From: an uncultured Saprospiraceae bacterium
GTDB lineage: Bacteria > Bacteroidota > Bacteroidia > Chitinophagales > Saprospiraceae
Assembly: GCA_937127195.1 (NCBI GenBank)
Contig: CAKZLT010000303.1
Location: forward strand, 1 to 14,463
Direction of reading: 5' to 3'
Length of the DNA: 14,463 bases
Within the stretch, counting starts at the first letter, position 1; each line of letters begins with the position of its first letter. The notes below the pieces were generated by a model. It searched no databases, had not been told where the DNA came from, and saw nothing but the letters and a program-made list of their open reading frames with translations. The position numbers and the translations under genes are program-made. Shown here piece after piece: positions 1 to 7,524 of this stretch.

Positions 1-30
1 TTTACGTTTTTACTACTGTAATCCTTTTCG

Positions 31-38
31 TAGGTTTG
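31..38 (+). promoter_or_regulatory. Possible Bacteroidota -7 element upstream of the MCE gene
   Basis: TAGGTTTG matches the Bacteroidota -7 consensus TAnnTTTG. A T-run at 7-11 lies about 19 bp upstream where the -33 TTTG would be, but it lacks the G. If used, the leader before the TTG start at 207 would be about 160 nt. No coding sequence is supported in 1-206; a 20-codon ATG frame at 50 shows nothing recognisable. Confidence 0.3.
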
Positions 39-133
39 TAAAGGATTTTTATGAAAACAAAAGCCCTTCTGACAAATTTTGTGGTAATTAAAAAAATAGA
101 GACACAGCGATAACGCTTGATAAATCATTTTTT

Positions 134-198
134 ACCAAAAAATTATCATTAGTATTAACCAAAAAACAAAATTAGAAAAGACATTTTTAACCAAAAAA
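134..198 (+). repeat. Three copies of ACCAAAAAA in the leader of the MCE gene
   Basis: ACCAAAAAA occurs at 134-142, 158-166 and 190-198, the last directly before the TTG start at 207. Copies two and three are both preceded by TA and followed within a few bases by AATTAG. Spacing is 24 and 32 bp. It may be chance in very AT-rich sequence, or a protein- or RNA-binding repeat; no function is claimed. Confidence 0.3.
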
Positions 199-206
199 AT
201 TAGGTT

Positions 207-1241
207 TTGAAAATATCAAACGAATTAAAAGTAGGCTTACTAGCTATATCTGCAACAGCATTGCTTATATGGGGATATTCTTATTTGAAAGGAAAAAAAC
301 TCTTTTCTGACGATATCGTGGTATATGCCATTTATGATAATGTAGATGGATTAACCAAATCTTCAACCGTTTCGATTAGTGGAATGAATGTAGGATTGGT
401 TTCAGACATTAAATTATTACCTGATTTTTCTGGTCGTGTATTGGCTACATTAGAAATCGAAAGAGGCGTAAAAGTACCTAGAAAAGGGACAATTCCTGAA
501 TTAGTTGATTTGAGTTTATTAGGTGGAAAAACCGTTAAATTGGTTTATACAGGACTTTGTAATGGAGATGATTGTCTTCAATCTGGCGATACGCTTTATG
601 GTAGAAGTTTGGGAATGATGGATAATATCAAAGATGAAATCAATCCATATTTGGAACAAGCAAAAAGTGGCTATGAAAAGCTGGATTCGTTGTTTCAAAG
701 TTATGCTTCTGGCAGCGGAGACGGTGGTTTAGGGCTTTCAAAAACACTAAAAGATTTTCAAGGAACAATTGCCAACCTGAATGGTACGACTTATAAATTG
801 AATAAATTGATTGGTCAATCTTCGGGAGATATTGAAGCAACTTTGGCTAATTTGAATGCGATTTCTGCTAATTTGAAAGCAAGTGAATCGGATATCAATC
901 GCGTTATTGGTAATGTCGGTAAGTTTTCTGACCGCCTAGAAGGTATCGAATTGGAAGAAACGGTTGATAGTACTCAAATGACTTTTGCAAGTATTAACAA
1001 GACTTTAAGGACTTTGGATGCGACTATTGCCGATGTTCAGACGTTAATCAAAGGGGTTAACACAGGTTCGGGTACATTGTCTAAGTTGATTAATGAAGAT
1101 GATTTGTATAATAAGGTCAATGAAGCAATTCGAAGCGTTAATTTATTAACGGACGATATTCGCCTCAACCCAAAACGTTATATCAATCTTCGTAGAAAAA
1201 ATCAACCTTACGAGCAGTTGAAAGACCCTGCTAATAAGTAA
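207..1241 (+). CDS. MlaD/MCE-family lipid-transport substrate-binding protein
   Basis: A 344-residue inner-membrane-anchored MCE protein. One N-terminal membrane segment (about residues 9-26) is followed by an MCE domain (about 38-115, including the stretch around SLLGGKTVKLVY), then a long helical, coiled-coil-like region rich in repeated leucine/asparagine helices (about 140-310). In the Mla system, MlaD is the periplasmic substrate-binding ring of an ABC transporter that moves phospholipids between outer and inner membranes; family membership is clear, the exact substrate here is not. The start is a TTG. I accept it because the resulting N-terminus (MKISNELKVGLLA) is what Bacteroidota MCE proteins normally have, and no in-frame ATG lies nearby. 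The expected permease (MlaE) and ATPase (MlaF) genes are not in this window; the ATPase downstream is LptB-like, not MlaF-like. The stop codon is followed within four bases by a heptad-repeat hairpin. Confidence 0.9.
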   Translation: MKISNELKVGLLAISATALLIWGYSYLKGKKLFSDDIVVYAIYDNVDGLTKSSTVSISGMNVGLVSDIKLLPDFSGRVLATLEIERGVKVPRKGTIPELVDLSLLGGKTVKLVYTGLCNGDDCLQSGDTLYGRSLGMMDNIKDEINPYLEQAKSGYEKLDSLFQSYASGSGDGGLGLSKTLKDFQGTIANLNGTTYKLNKLIGQSSGDIEATLANLNAISANLKASESDINRVIGNVGKFSDRLEGIELEETVDSTQMTFASINKTLRTLDATIADVQTLIKGVNTGSGTLSKLINEDDLYNKVNEAIRSVNLLTDDIRLNPKRYINLRRKNQPYEQLKDPANK

Positions 1242-1244
1242 ATG

Positions 1245-1364
1245 AATGTTGAATTAATGCTGAATGTTGAATGATAAATGTTGAATGGCTCCGCTATTAG
1301 TTCAATCGAATCAGCGGTAGCCATTCAACATTTATCATTCATTCAACACTCCGTATTCAACATT
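1245..1364. repeat. Heptad-repeat hairpin element A
   Basis: The left arm is a run of 7-bp units (AATGTTG at 1245, 1263 and 1277; AATGCTG at 1256; AATGATA at 1270; AATGGCT at 1284), with one 4-bp interruption (AATT at 1252). The right arm at 1319-1364 carries the complementary units, also with one 4-bp interruption (CATT at 1340). Bases 1270-1290 pair perfectly with 1319-1339 (21 bp), and CCGCT 1291-1295 pairs with AGCGG 1313-1317 across a one-base bulge, leaving a 17-nt loop. It fills nearly the whole gap between the MCE gene and lptB, so it could shape the 3' end of the first mRNA or attenuate read-through. There is no T-run directly after the stem. Confidence 0.85.
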
Positions 1365-1378
1365 AAAAAATAGATTCA

Positions 1379-2119
1379 GTGAAATTACGGTCAGAGCAAT
1401 TAATCAAAACATACGGGCGTAGAACGGTCGTGAAGGGTGTTTCTTTGGAGGTTAATCAAGGAGAAATCGTTGGTTTACTTGGTCCAAATGGGGCAGGAAA
1501 AACAACGACTTTCTATATGACAGTTGGTTTTATTAAGCCAAACGAGGGAAATGTTTATCTGGATAATGAAGATATTACTTCATTGGCTATGTATAAACGC
1601 GCCCAAAAAGGTATTGGTTATTTGCCTCAAGAAGCGTCTGTTTTTAGAAAATTGACCGTAGAAGATAATATTAAAGGGATTTTGGAAATGACAAAACTTT
1701 CCAAAAAAGACCAAAAAGATAAGTTAGAAAGTCTTTTGGATGAGTTTAGTCTGCATAAGGTTCGGAAGTCACTAGGCGACACTCTTTCAGGAGGAGAACG
1801 ACGACGAACCGAAATCGCAAGAGCTTTGGCAACTGACCCGAGTTTTATTCTTTTGGATGAACCTTTCGCAGGAATTGACCCGATTGCGGTTCAAGATATT
1901 CAATATATTGTAGCCAAATTAAAGCAAAAAAATATCGGTATTTTGATTACCGACCACAACGTTCAAGAAACGCTTTCTATTACTGACCGAGCGTATTTGA
2001 TGTATGAAGGACAGATTCTAGAGACAGGAACGCCAGAGGATTTGGCAGCAAATGAGCGCGTTCGAGAACTATATTTAGGACGTGATTTCGAGTTAAAGCG
2101 TAAGAATATTGTTCTTTAA
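1379..2119 (+). CDS. lptB: LPS export ABC transporter ATP-binding protein LptB
   Basis: A 246-residue soluble ABC ATPase, full length for LptB. Visible motifs: Walker A GPNGAGKT (35-42), Q-loop Gln84 in YLPQEASVFR, signature LSGGE (136-140), Walker B FILLDEP with catalytic Glu161, and H-loop His193 in TDHN. The stretch YLPQEASVFRKLTVEDNI, the FAGIDPIAV motif and the short RELYLG ending are typical of LptB rather than of MlaF or LolD. In the Lpt machine LptB powers extraction of lipopolysaccharide from the inner membrane together with LptF/LptG, which are not in this window. The start is GTG, giving MKLRSEQLIKTYGRR, the normal N-terminus of this family in Bacteroidota. It lies 137 bp behind the MCE gene, with the heptad-repeat hairpin between them, so co-transcription is uncertain. 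Confidence 0.92.
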   Translation: MKLRSEQLIKTYGRRTVVKGVSLEVNQGEIVGLLGPNGAGKTTTFYMTVGFIKPNEGNVYLDNEDITSLAMYKRAQKGIGYLPQEASVFRKLTVEDNIKGILEMTKLSKKDQKDKLESLLDEFSLHKVRKSLGDTLSGGERRRTEIARALATDPSFILLDEPFAGIDPIAVQDIQYIVAKLKQKNIGILITDHNVQETLSITDRAYLMYEGQILETGTPEDLAANERVRELYLGRDFELKRKNIVL

Positions 2120-2141
2120 AAGGCTCAAATTTGATTGCAAA

Positions 2142-2165
2142 AGTCGTCGAAAGCATCCGACGACT
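2142..2165. terminator. Hairpin between convergent lptB and pirin genes
   Basis: A perfect 8-bp stem (AGTCGTCG 2142-2149 with CGACGACT 2158-2165) and an 8-nt loop lie in the 50-bp gap between two converging genes. This position and symmetry suit a bidirectional transcription terminator, but the flanking T/A tracts are short, so efficiency is uncertain. Confidence 0.6.
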
Positions 2166-2169
2166 AAAT

Positions 2170-3051
2170 TTACCGCTTAGAAGGTAACGGAATATAAGTA
2201 TCATCTTCTTTGATTTTCGGAAAACGTTTATTTTTCCAATCCTCTTTCGCTTTTTCGAGTCGTTCTTTTGATGAAGACACAAAATTCCAATACATAAATC
2301 TTTCTTCTGGCAATGGCTGACCACCAAATAATAATAACTCTGTATTCTCTGCTAAATGAATAGAACATTCATCCTCTGTTTTCGAAATTAGCATTTGACC
2401 AGCTTCTACTGTTATTCCATCATCTTCAACTTTTCCCTTTGTGACCACTATTGCAATTTCGCCCTTTAGCTGACCATTTATTTCTAAAAAAGTCGCCTCT
2501 TTAGCTTTTACATGAACCATAAAAAGAGGTGAATAGACTTTTAAAGGCGATTTTCGACCAAACCCCTCCCCTGCTACTAGAACAACGTCTAAGTTACCTT
2601 CTCTCCATTGAGGCAATTTTTCTTTGGGTATAAAGTCAAATCGCGGTTGCATTTCTTCATTTTCTTTGGGTAAAGCTACCCAAATTTGATAGCCATGCAT
2701 AGGAAAAATAAAATCATTATTTCGCTGTTCTTTTGGAGTTCTTTCAGTATGCGTTACACCACTTCCTGAAGTCATAAAACCAACATCACCAGCTCGAATT
2801 ACTTGATGTGTGCCTGTACTATCTTGATGTTCTACCGCGCCTTCTAGGAGATATGTCAAGGTCGAAAGCCCAATATGAGGATGCTGGTCAACATCTATAT
2901 AATGCCCTTTTTTAACTTCCAAAGGTCCCATGTGGTCAATAAATGTAAATGGTCCAACCTGTCTTTTTTTACGAAAAGGAAGTAATCGCCCTACCAAAAA
3001 ATTACCTAAATCTTTGGTTCTTTCTTCAACTAACATTTTATTATCTGCCAT
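2170..3051 (-). CDS. Pirin family bicupin protein
   Basis: A 293-residue pirin. The N-terminal cupin carries the full metal site: His57 and His59 in HPHIG, and His101 and Glu103 in THTER, at almost the same positions as the iron ligands of human pirin (56, 58, 101, 103). The FIDHMGP and YLLEGAVEHQDSTG stretches are also diagnostic. The C-terminal cupin (about 150-260) includes GGQPLPEERFMYWNFVSSS, usual for this family. Bacterial pirins are metal-dependent proteins; some (e.g. E. coli YhhW) have quercetin 2,3-dioxygenase activity, others bind metabolic enzymes. Which applies here cannot be read from sequence. It is a single-gene unit, convergent with lptB and divergent from the large gene at 3235. 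The ATG start gives a normal N-terminus. Confidence 0.92.
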   Translation of the reverse strand: MADNKMLVEERTKDLGNFLVGRLLPFRKKRQVGPFTFIDHMGPLEVKKGHYIDVDQHPHIGLSTLTYLLEGAVEHQDSTGTHQVIRAGDVGFMTSGSGVTHTERTPKEQRNNDFIFPMHGYQIWVALPKENEEMQPRFDFIPKEKLPQWREGNLDVVLVAGEGFGRKSPLKVYSPLFMVHVKAKEATFLEINGQLKGEIAIVVTKGKVEDDGITVEAGQMLISKTEDECSIHLAENTELLLFGGQPLPEERFMYWNFVSSSKERLEKAKEDWKNKRFPKIKEDDTYIPLPSKR

Positions 3052-3087
3052 GGTTTTGATTCTTTTAATTCACCTATTTGATAAAAT

Positions 3088-3117
3088 ATAAAGACGTTCT
3101 GTTGTCTTTATTTTTTT
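3088..3117. other. Stem-loop with T-tract in the divergent gap 3052-3234
   Basis: ATAAAGAC (3088-3095) pairs perfectly with GTCTTTAT (3104-3111) around an 8-nt loop, and T's continue to 3117. Read on the + strand it resembles an intrinsic terminator although no + strand gene precedes it. Read on the - strand it would be a hairpin in the pirin leader, about 37 nt before the start codon. Role unknown. Confidence 0.35.
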
Positions 3118-3206
3118 ATGAAAAAAAGACCTGTTCAAATAGTGCCATTTGTACCCTTTTAGAATAAAATAGACTAAATAAAAGTACATATCAGTCTAAA
3201 TTAAGC

Positions 3207-3214
3207 TATTTTTG
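3207..3214 (+). promoter_or_regulatory. Probable -7 element for the 3235 gene
   Basis: TATTTTTG fits the Bacteroidota TAnnTTTG consensus and sits 21 bp before the ATG, so the mRNA leader would be short, about 10-15 nt. No clear -33 TTTG is present 17-23 bp upstream, which lowers confidence. Confidence 0.4.
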
Positions 3215-3234
3215 CAGCTAGAATATCGCACACT

Positions 3235-5910
3235 ATGTCAGAAATTAATACTAAGCAAGTTGTTCAAATAACCTCCTTTATAAGCGCACTTCTCGCTTTG
3301 ACGGTCATTGCTGCCTTTATTTTTAGATGGCAAGGGACACCTTTTGCCGAACCTGACACTTTTCGGGCAGTTCCTTATAATAGTGCTTTTGTGATTGACA
3401 TCAAATCTTCTAAAAGTATCAAAGAAGCACTTCTATCAAAGCCCTATTTTGAGAACGTTCGGGCTTTAGAATTGGTAAATGAAATTACTGAAAAATGGGC
3501 AGATATTGAGTCTTTTTATAAAAAAATACCTAATGGAAAACCACAACAAGTAACAATCGCAGCTCAAATTGGAGCGAATAACCAATTGGATTACGTTTTC
3601 ATTCTCAATAAATTTGAAAAGCGATTTCGATTAGCTAAGATAGTTAAAGACTTGCCTTTTTTGAGTGAATTAGTCACTTTCGAGAAGCAACCTTTCTATC
3701 ATTTTATCATTAATGATACTACTCAAATCCATTTGGCACAGAGTCAAAAAATGCTTATAGCAGCGAACTCTGCTGTGCTTGTAGAAAGCGTTTTGAGTCA
3801 ATTGAATAATAGTAAACAAAGTATTAGTAAACAAAAAAGCCTTAGTACTATTCGTGGATTGACAGGAAAATCTACGGATTTGAGCATTTATTTTAATATG
3901 GCTTATGTTCCTATTTTTGCATCTTTTTTTATGGATGAAACACCTTTAAAGAGTCTTTCTTTTATAAAAAACTATGCTGAATGGATTGGGTTGGATATTT
4001 CTTTTAAAGAAAAATATATTAATTTAAACGGTTATTTGTATCCTTCGTCCGACAATCAATTACTCAAATCTCTTAAACGGCAGGAACTGCCTGACAAGAC
4101 ATTAATTGCATCGGTATTGCCCGACAATACGGCTGCGATGACTTACATCGGTTATAAAAATGCAACGGATTTTTTCAAGGATTTGCAATTCACAGATAAT
4201 GCTGATTTTCAACAATATTTCGTGCCGTGGCTAGGTGAAGAAGTGGCTTATGTGATTACTGAACCGCGTATGAGAAGCGTTTCGGAGCATCAATTTGCGT
4301 TTTTTAAAATAAAAAACCAAGAGCTAGCAAAAGAAAAATTAACAAAATTTGGAGCAAGTTTCGGAGCATTAGAAGGTGAACAATATTTTAATTATTCGAT
4401 TGAACGAATGATGGCACGCGATGTATTAAAGCCTGTTTTTGGTGAAGGGCTTAATCCTATTCATAACCCTTTTTATGTAATCTTGGACGATTATTTGGTC
4501 TTTGCGAATTCGGTAAGTGCCTTAAAAGAGCTATTAGATAAATACACTTATGGGCAAACTTTGGGGCAAGATGTGAATTATTTGCAGTTTGTCGAAAATT
4601 TGTCTTCGACTTCCAATATGTATTTTTATATCAATACAACTAATGTATTGAACATCCTGACGGCAACTTTTAAAAAAGAATTCAAAAATAATTTGGAGTT
4701 ACAATTCGAGGAATTTCAGAAGCTAACACCAATCGGAATTCAATTGACCCCCTATCAAGATTTATACTTTTTGAATGCTCAAATTCGGTATAATAAAAAA
4801 GGAAAACAGGCAACAAGCGTACTTTGGAAAGCTGATTTGAATGCGAATGCCGCTATTGCACCGACTTTTGTCAAAAATCATACGAATGAAGAGCTAGAGG
4901 TTTTTGTTCAAGATGAAGCAAATGTGATTTATTTATTTAACAAAAATGGAGAAGAACTTTGGCATCGAGCGATTGACGGCAAGATTATTTCGGATATTCA
5001 TCAGATTGATTTTTTTAAAAATACTTATTTACAATATCTATTTAATACGGATGAAAAAATCTATTTAATTGATAGAAATGGCGGAAATGTTCAAGATTTT
5101 CCGATTACAATGGGAGCAACAATTACAAATGGTTTAATGGTTGCGGACTATGATACGACTCGTGATTATCGCTATTTTGTGGCTTGTGATGATGAGAATA
5201 TTTATGGCTTTCGGAATGGGGGAGAGTTACTTGAAGGCTGGTCACCCAAAGGAGGAATTGGTAGTATTCGCTTTCCTTTACAGCATTTTCAAGTAGCAGG
5301 AAAAGATTATATTGTGGCACAAAACGAGGCAACAGAGATGTTCTTTTTTGAACGAAATGGCTCACCTCGAATGGATTCCGTTCAGTTTAATACCTCAACT
5401 AATTCTCCTTTTGGTTATGATTTGAGTGAGCCTCAGCGCATTGTTTTTGCCAATAGTGAAGGAAAAGCGCATATTTTAAATTTTAATAAAGAATACTTTA
5501 GACTCGGAATGAATATCGGAAATAATCGAGGTGTTCAATTCTTATATAGTGATATTTTGGGAGACGAACGAAAGGATTACATTGTATTGGATGAACAAGA
5601 AATTGGTGTTTTTTCTTATACCAAAGATCGTGAATTCAAACGATTTGCCAAGCGTTATTTTGATACAGAACAGGATACTTTATTTGAAGTAAAACTAATC
5701 GGAAACGATAAAATACGGTTAGGAACACTTTCTAAAAGCTATCGTCGAGCTTATTTATTAAATGAAAAAGCTAAACTTTTTCCAGATTTTCCGATACCTG
5801 CTACGACTCCTTTTGAGGTCAGAGACTTATATAATGATGGTAAAAATGTCTTGATTGTTGCGAATGGAAATGCCATTTTTGCCTATAAATTAAAGCAATT
5901 GGAGTTTTGA
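3235..5910 (+). CDS. Large membrane-anchored protein, DUF3352-like with C-terminal propeller-like repeats
   Basis: An 891-residue protein I cannot assign a function to. One membrane segment (about residues 12-30) precedes a large extracytoplasmic region. Residues about 40-500 resemble the DUF3352 family: a leading stretch on self-limited difference terms (KPYFENVRALELVNEITEKW), and a middle part AYVITEPRMRSVSEHQFAFF typical of those proteins. From about residue 540 to the end there are repeated strand motifs of the type I-Y-L-x-x-R-N-G: IYLFNKNGEELW, IYLIDRNGGN, IYGFRNGGELLEGW, MFFFERNGSP, YLLNEKAKLFPDFP, which suggest beta-propeller blades of PQQ-repeat style. The ATG is supported by the membrane segment starting immediately behind it and by the upstream -7 motif. 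It is monocistronic as far as can be seen, ending inside a heptad-repeat element. A binding or scaffolding role in the periplasm is inference only. Confidence 0.75.
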   Translation: MSEINTKQVVQITSFISALLALTVIAAFIFRWQGTPFAEPDTFRAVPYNSAFVIDIKSSKSIKEALLSKPYFENVRALELVNEITEKWADIESFYKKIPNGKPQQVTIAAQIGANNQLDYVFILNKFEKRFRLAKIVKDLPFLSELVTFEKQPFYHFIINDTTQIHLAQSQKMLIAANSAVLVESVLSQLNNSKQSISKQKSLSTIRGLTGKSTDLSIYFNMAYVPIFASFFMDETPLKSLSFIKNYAEWIGLDISFKEKYINLNGYLYPSSDNQLLKSLKRQELPDKTLIASVLPDNTAAMTYIGYKNATDFFKDLQFTDNADFQQYFVPWLGEEVAYVITEPRMRSVSEHQFAFFKIKNQELAKEKLTKFGASFGALEGEQYFNYSIERMMARDVLKPVFGEGLNPIHNPFYVILDDYLVFANSVSALKELLDKYTYGQTLGQDVNYLQFVENLSSTSNMYFYINTTNVLNILTATFKKEFKNNLELQFEEFQKLTPIGIQLTPYQDLYFLNAQIRYNKKGKQATSVLWKADLNANAAIAPTFVKNHTNEELEVFVQDEANVIYLFNKNGEELWHRAIDGKIISDIHQIDFFKNTYLQYLFNTDEKIYLIDRNGGNVQDFPITMGATITNGLMVADYDTTRDYRYFVACDDENIYGFRNGGELLEGWSPKGGIGSIRFPLQHFQVAGKDYIVAQNEATEMFFFERNGSPRMDSVQFNTSTNSPFGYDLSEPQRIVFANSEGKAHILNFNKEYFRLGMNIGNNRGVQFLYSDILGDERKDYIVLDEQEIGVFSYTKDREFKRFAKRYFDTEQDTLFEVKLIGNDKIRLGTLSKSYRRAYLLNEKAKLFPDFPIPATTPFEVRDLYNDGKNVLIVANGNAIFAYKLKQLEF

Positions 5911-6003
5911 GAAGCGGGAAATGAGACCGCCCTACGGGCTACGAGAAGCGAGATATTGTAGCGGCTTATAAAAGTTCACGCTCTTTCTCGCTTCTCGCTT
6001 CTA
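5909..6003. repeat. Heptad-repeat inverted element B between convergent genes
   Basis: 7-bp units GAGAAGC (5909 and 5943), GGGAAAT (5916) and GAGATAT (5950) on the left face CTTTCTC (5983), GCTTCTC (5990) and GCTTCTA (5997) on the right, making an imperfect inverted repeat. An inner GCTAC (5938-5942) pairs with GTAGC (5958-5962). The element fills the whole 90-bp gap between the 3235 gene and the lipid kinase gene. It overlaps both stop codons: the TGA at 5908-5910 contributes the first GA of a heptad, and the TAG of the - strand gene is formed by the variant heptad GCTTCTA. Probably it acts as the transcript 3' end for both genes. Confidence 0.8.
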
Positions 6004-6918
6004 AACAATAACTTTCAAGCTTTTTTCTATCAACTCAAACTCAATTGGAGAGCAACCGACAAATTCACCATCTAATTCGAGTAAAGTATTTCCTTCATTC
6101 ATTGGTTCTATTTTGACAGACTTTGCTTTGAATAATTGCGCTTTCGGGTGTTTGGCTATATTTCCATAAAGGTAACGTGTGGCAAGCATGACTTCTATTT
6201 TGCTCATTGTATCAATGGCTGACACGGCAAACAAACCATCATCGGGCAATGCGTGCGGCGTAAATTGCATTCCGCTGCCGCTATATCGACACAATCCTAC
6301 ATTGATGGTATAAAATTTTTTTTCGATGATTTTCTTTTCGTCAAGAGTCAATCTCGCAAATTTTGTGGTATAACTAAACAAGCATCTAAAAATCAAAAAA
6401 TAGTAATACAAACTAGAGAAGTACCTAGAATTGATTTTTTCGGCTGCTTTCGCAACGTGTGCATCGTATGCCATTCCTGCGACATTAATAAAATATCGCT
6501 GTTTTTTTTCTCCATTCTCATTATGAAAATGAACTAAACCAATGTCCTGAAATAAGTGCTTTTCGGCTTTTAGAAGGGGAATTATTTGCTCTATTTTTTT
6601 GGGCAACTGATAATTTTTGACCCAATCATTGCCCGTCCCGACAGGAATAAACCCAAAACTAATTGCTTTTGTATCGACTACTTTCTGTGAAAAAATGCCA
6701 TTTACGACTTCATGACCTGTGCCATCTCCACCAACTGCTACGATTTTTCTAGCACCATTTTCTATGGCTTTTTGGGTAAGAATGGCACAATCCCATTGTC
6801 GCTCTGATTTTAGAATGGTACAAGACAATTGAGCTTTCGCAAATGCTTTTTTGATAGCAGGCAGAGCTTGAATAGCTTTGCCATTTCCTGCCATGGGATT
6901 GATAATGATGTGCCACAT
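6001..6918 (-). CDS. Diacylglycerol kinase catalytic-domain lipid kinase (YegS/BmrU type)
   Basis: A 305-residue enzyme, full length for the YegS/DgkB/BmrU family of lipid and sphingoid-base kinases. Motifs: NPMAGNGK (7-14) at the N-terminus, the nucleotide-binding GGDGT (63-67) within VAVGGDGTGHEVVNG, and PVGTGND (92-98), then the C-terminal beta-sandwich ending LELDGEFVGCSPIEFELI, where the DGE motif is conserved in the family. These enzymes phosphorylate diacylglycerol or related lipids with ATP at the membrane, recycling lipid or making phosphatidic acid. The exact lipid substrate cannot be told from sequence. The start ATG gives MWHIIINP, the standard family N-terminus. Its TAG stop lies in a heptad repeat. 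It is divergent from the small membrane protein gene at 7105. Confidence 0.9.
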   Translation of the reverse strand: MWHIIINPMAGNGKAIQALPAIKKAFAKAQLSCTILKSERQWDCAILTQKAIENGARKIVAVGGDGTGHEVVNGIFSQKVVDTKAISFGFIPVGTGNDWVKNYQLPKKIEQIIPLLKAEKHLFQDIGLVHFHNENGEKKQRYFINVAGMAYDAHVAKAAEKINSRYFSSLYYYFLIFRCLFSYTTKFARLTLDEKKIIEKKFYTINVGLCRYSGSGMQFTPHALPDDGLFAVSAIDTMSKIEVMLATRYLYGNIAKHPKAQLFKAKSVKIEPMNEGNTLLELDGEFVGCSPIEFELIEKSLKVIV

Positions 6919-6956
6919 AAGCGATGTTTTTTTATTTTTAAAAAATATTTCTACTC

Positions 6957-6992
6957 CAAAATAGACAAATTTTATTCATCTAGACTATTTTG
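6957..6992. repeat. 8-bp inverted repeat in the divergent region 6919-7104
   Basis: CAAAATAG (6957-6964) and CTATTTTG (6985-6992) are perfect inverted copies 20 bp apart, roughly 40-75 bp upstream of the lipid kinase start on its coding strand. They could be an operator, or chance in AT-rich DNA. A TAAAATTTG on the - strand between the copies is a one-base-too-long match to the -7 consensus. Confidence 0.25.
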
Positions 6993-7032
6993 ATGTTGTA
7001 TTTTTATAGAAAAAATAAAAAATAGTTTTTTG

Positions 7033-7063
7033 TTGTGAAAAATAAAAACGTAAAGTATATTTG
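7033..7063 (+). promoter_or_regulatory. Consensus Bacteroidota promoter for 7105-8673
   Basis: TATATTTG (7056-7063) is an exact TAnnTTTG -7 element. A TTG at 7033-7035 lies 20 bp upstream, and an overlapping TTTG at 7029-7032 lies 23 bp upstream. Transcription would start near 7070, leaving a leader of about 35 nt before the ATG at 7105. It is one of the two best promoter matches in the window. Confidence 0.65.
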
Positions 7064-7104
7064 TCATTATATAAAACATATTTTACTTTTTTAATTAATA
7101 TATA

Positions 7105-7506
7105 ATGACAAAAAATAATTCAACTTTAAATTTATTACCTTACTCTTTCAAGAGGATAGTATTGTTCATCATGTTATCTCCTTTGATTTTAGTAATACTT
7201 TCAATGCTTGAGCTTATTACATTTGAAAAGGAGTTACTCAAAACGATTGTAACGACCACTGTTTTACTAGGTTTATTATTATTTGCGTTAACAAAAGATA
7301 AGATTGAGGATGAATTAACGATGATAATAAGGCTAAAAGCTTTGGCTATTTCGTTTATTTATGGTGTTATGATGGTTATTGTTGAGCCATTTTCAAATTT
7401 ACTTTTTGACCATGATTTTTCCTTCGGAATGGAAACTAGAGAGCTTTTACTTTCGATGTTGTTATTTTATTTTATAATGAAATACCTTATGAAAAGAGGG
7501 CGATAA
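7105..7506 (+). CDS. Small four-helix integral membrane protein, function unknown
   Basis: A 133-residue protein with four likely membrane segments: about 17-37, 45-62, 76-100 and 112-128. A charged loop DKIEDELTMIIRLKAL (about 65-80) precedes helix three. This pattern, (K)xExDEx...IRLxAL, resembles a family of small Bacteroidota membrane proteins often encoded beside an XRE-type regulator; that recollection is from general knowledge, and no such regulator gene is present here. The ATG is well placed behind a consensus promoter. The aminotransferase starts only 18 bp after its stop, so the two genes should share an mRNA; whether they are functionally linked is unknown. Confidence 0.65.
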   Translation: MTKNNSTLNLLPYSFKRIVLFIMLSPLILVILSMLELITFEKELLKTIVTTTVLLGLLLFALTKDKIEDELTMIIRLKALAISFIYGVMMVIVEPFSNLLFDHDFSFGMETRELLLSMLLFYFIMKYLMKRGR

Positions 7507-7524
7507 GTACTTAATAGAACTGAA

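Noticed and set aside
50..112. 20-codon ATG frame upstream of the MCE gene
   Set aside because: Too short and without recognisable features; probably chance.
1379..2119. MlaF (ATPase partner of the upstream MCE protein)
   Set aside because: Adjacent to an MCE gene, so considered, but the Q-loop and C-terminal motifs are those of LptB, and no MlaE permease is present.
1980..2327. 115-codon open frame on the - strand across the lptB/pirin junction
   Set aside because: Overlaps two clear genes and the hairpin between them; no recognisable domain.
5123..5365. 80-codon open frame antisense to the large 3235 gene
   Set aside because: Histidine- and serine-rich shadow of the coding strand, without start context or homology.
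6253..6537. 94-codon open frame on the + strand
   Set aside because: Lies entirely antisense within the well-supported lipid kinase gene; composition looks non-coding.
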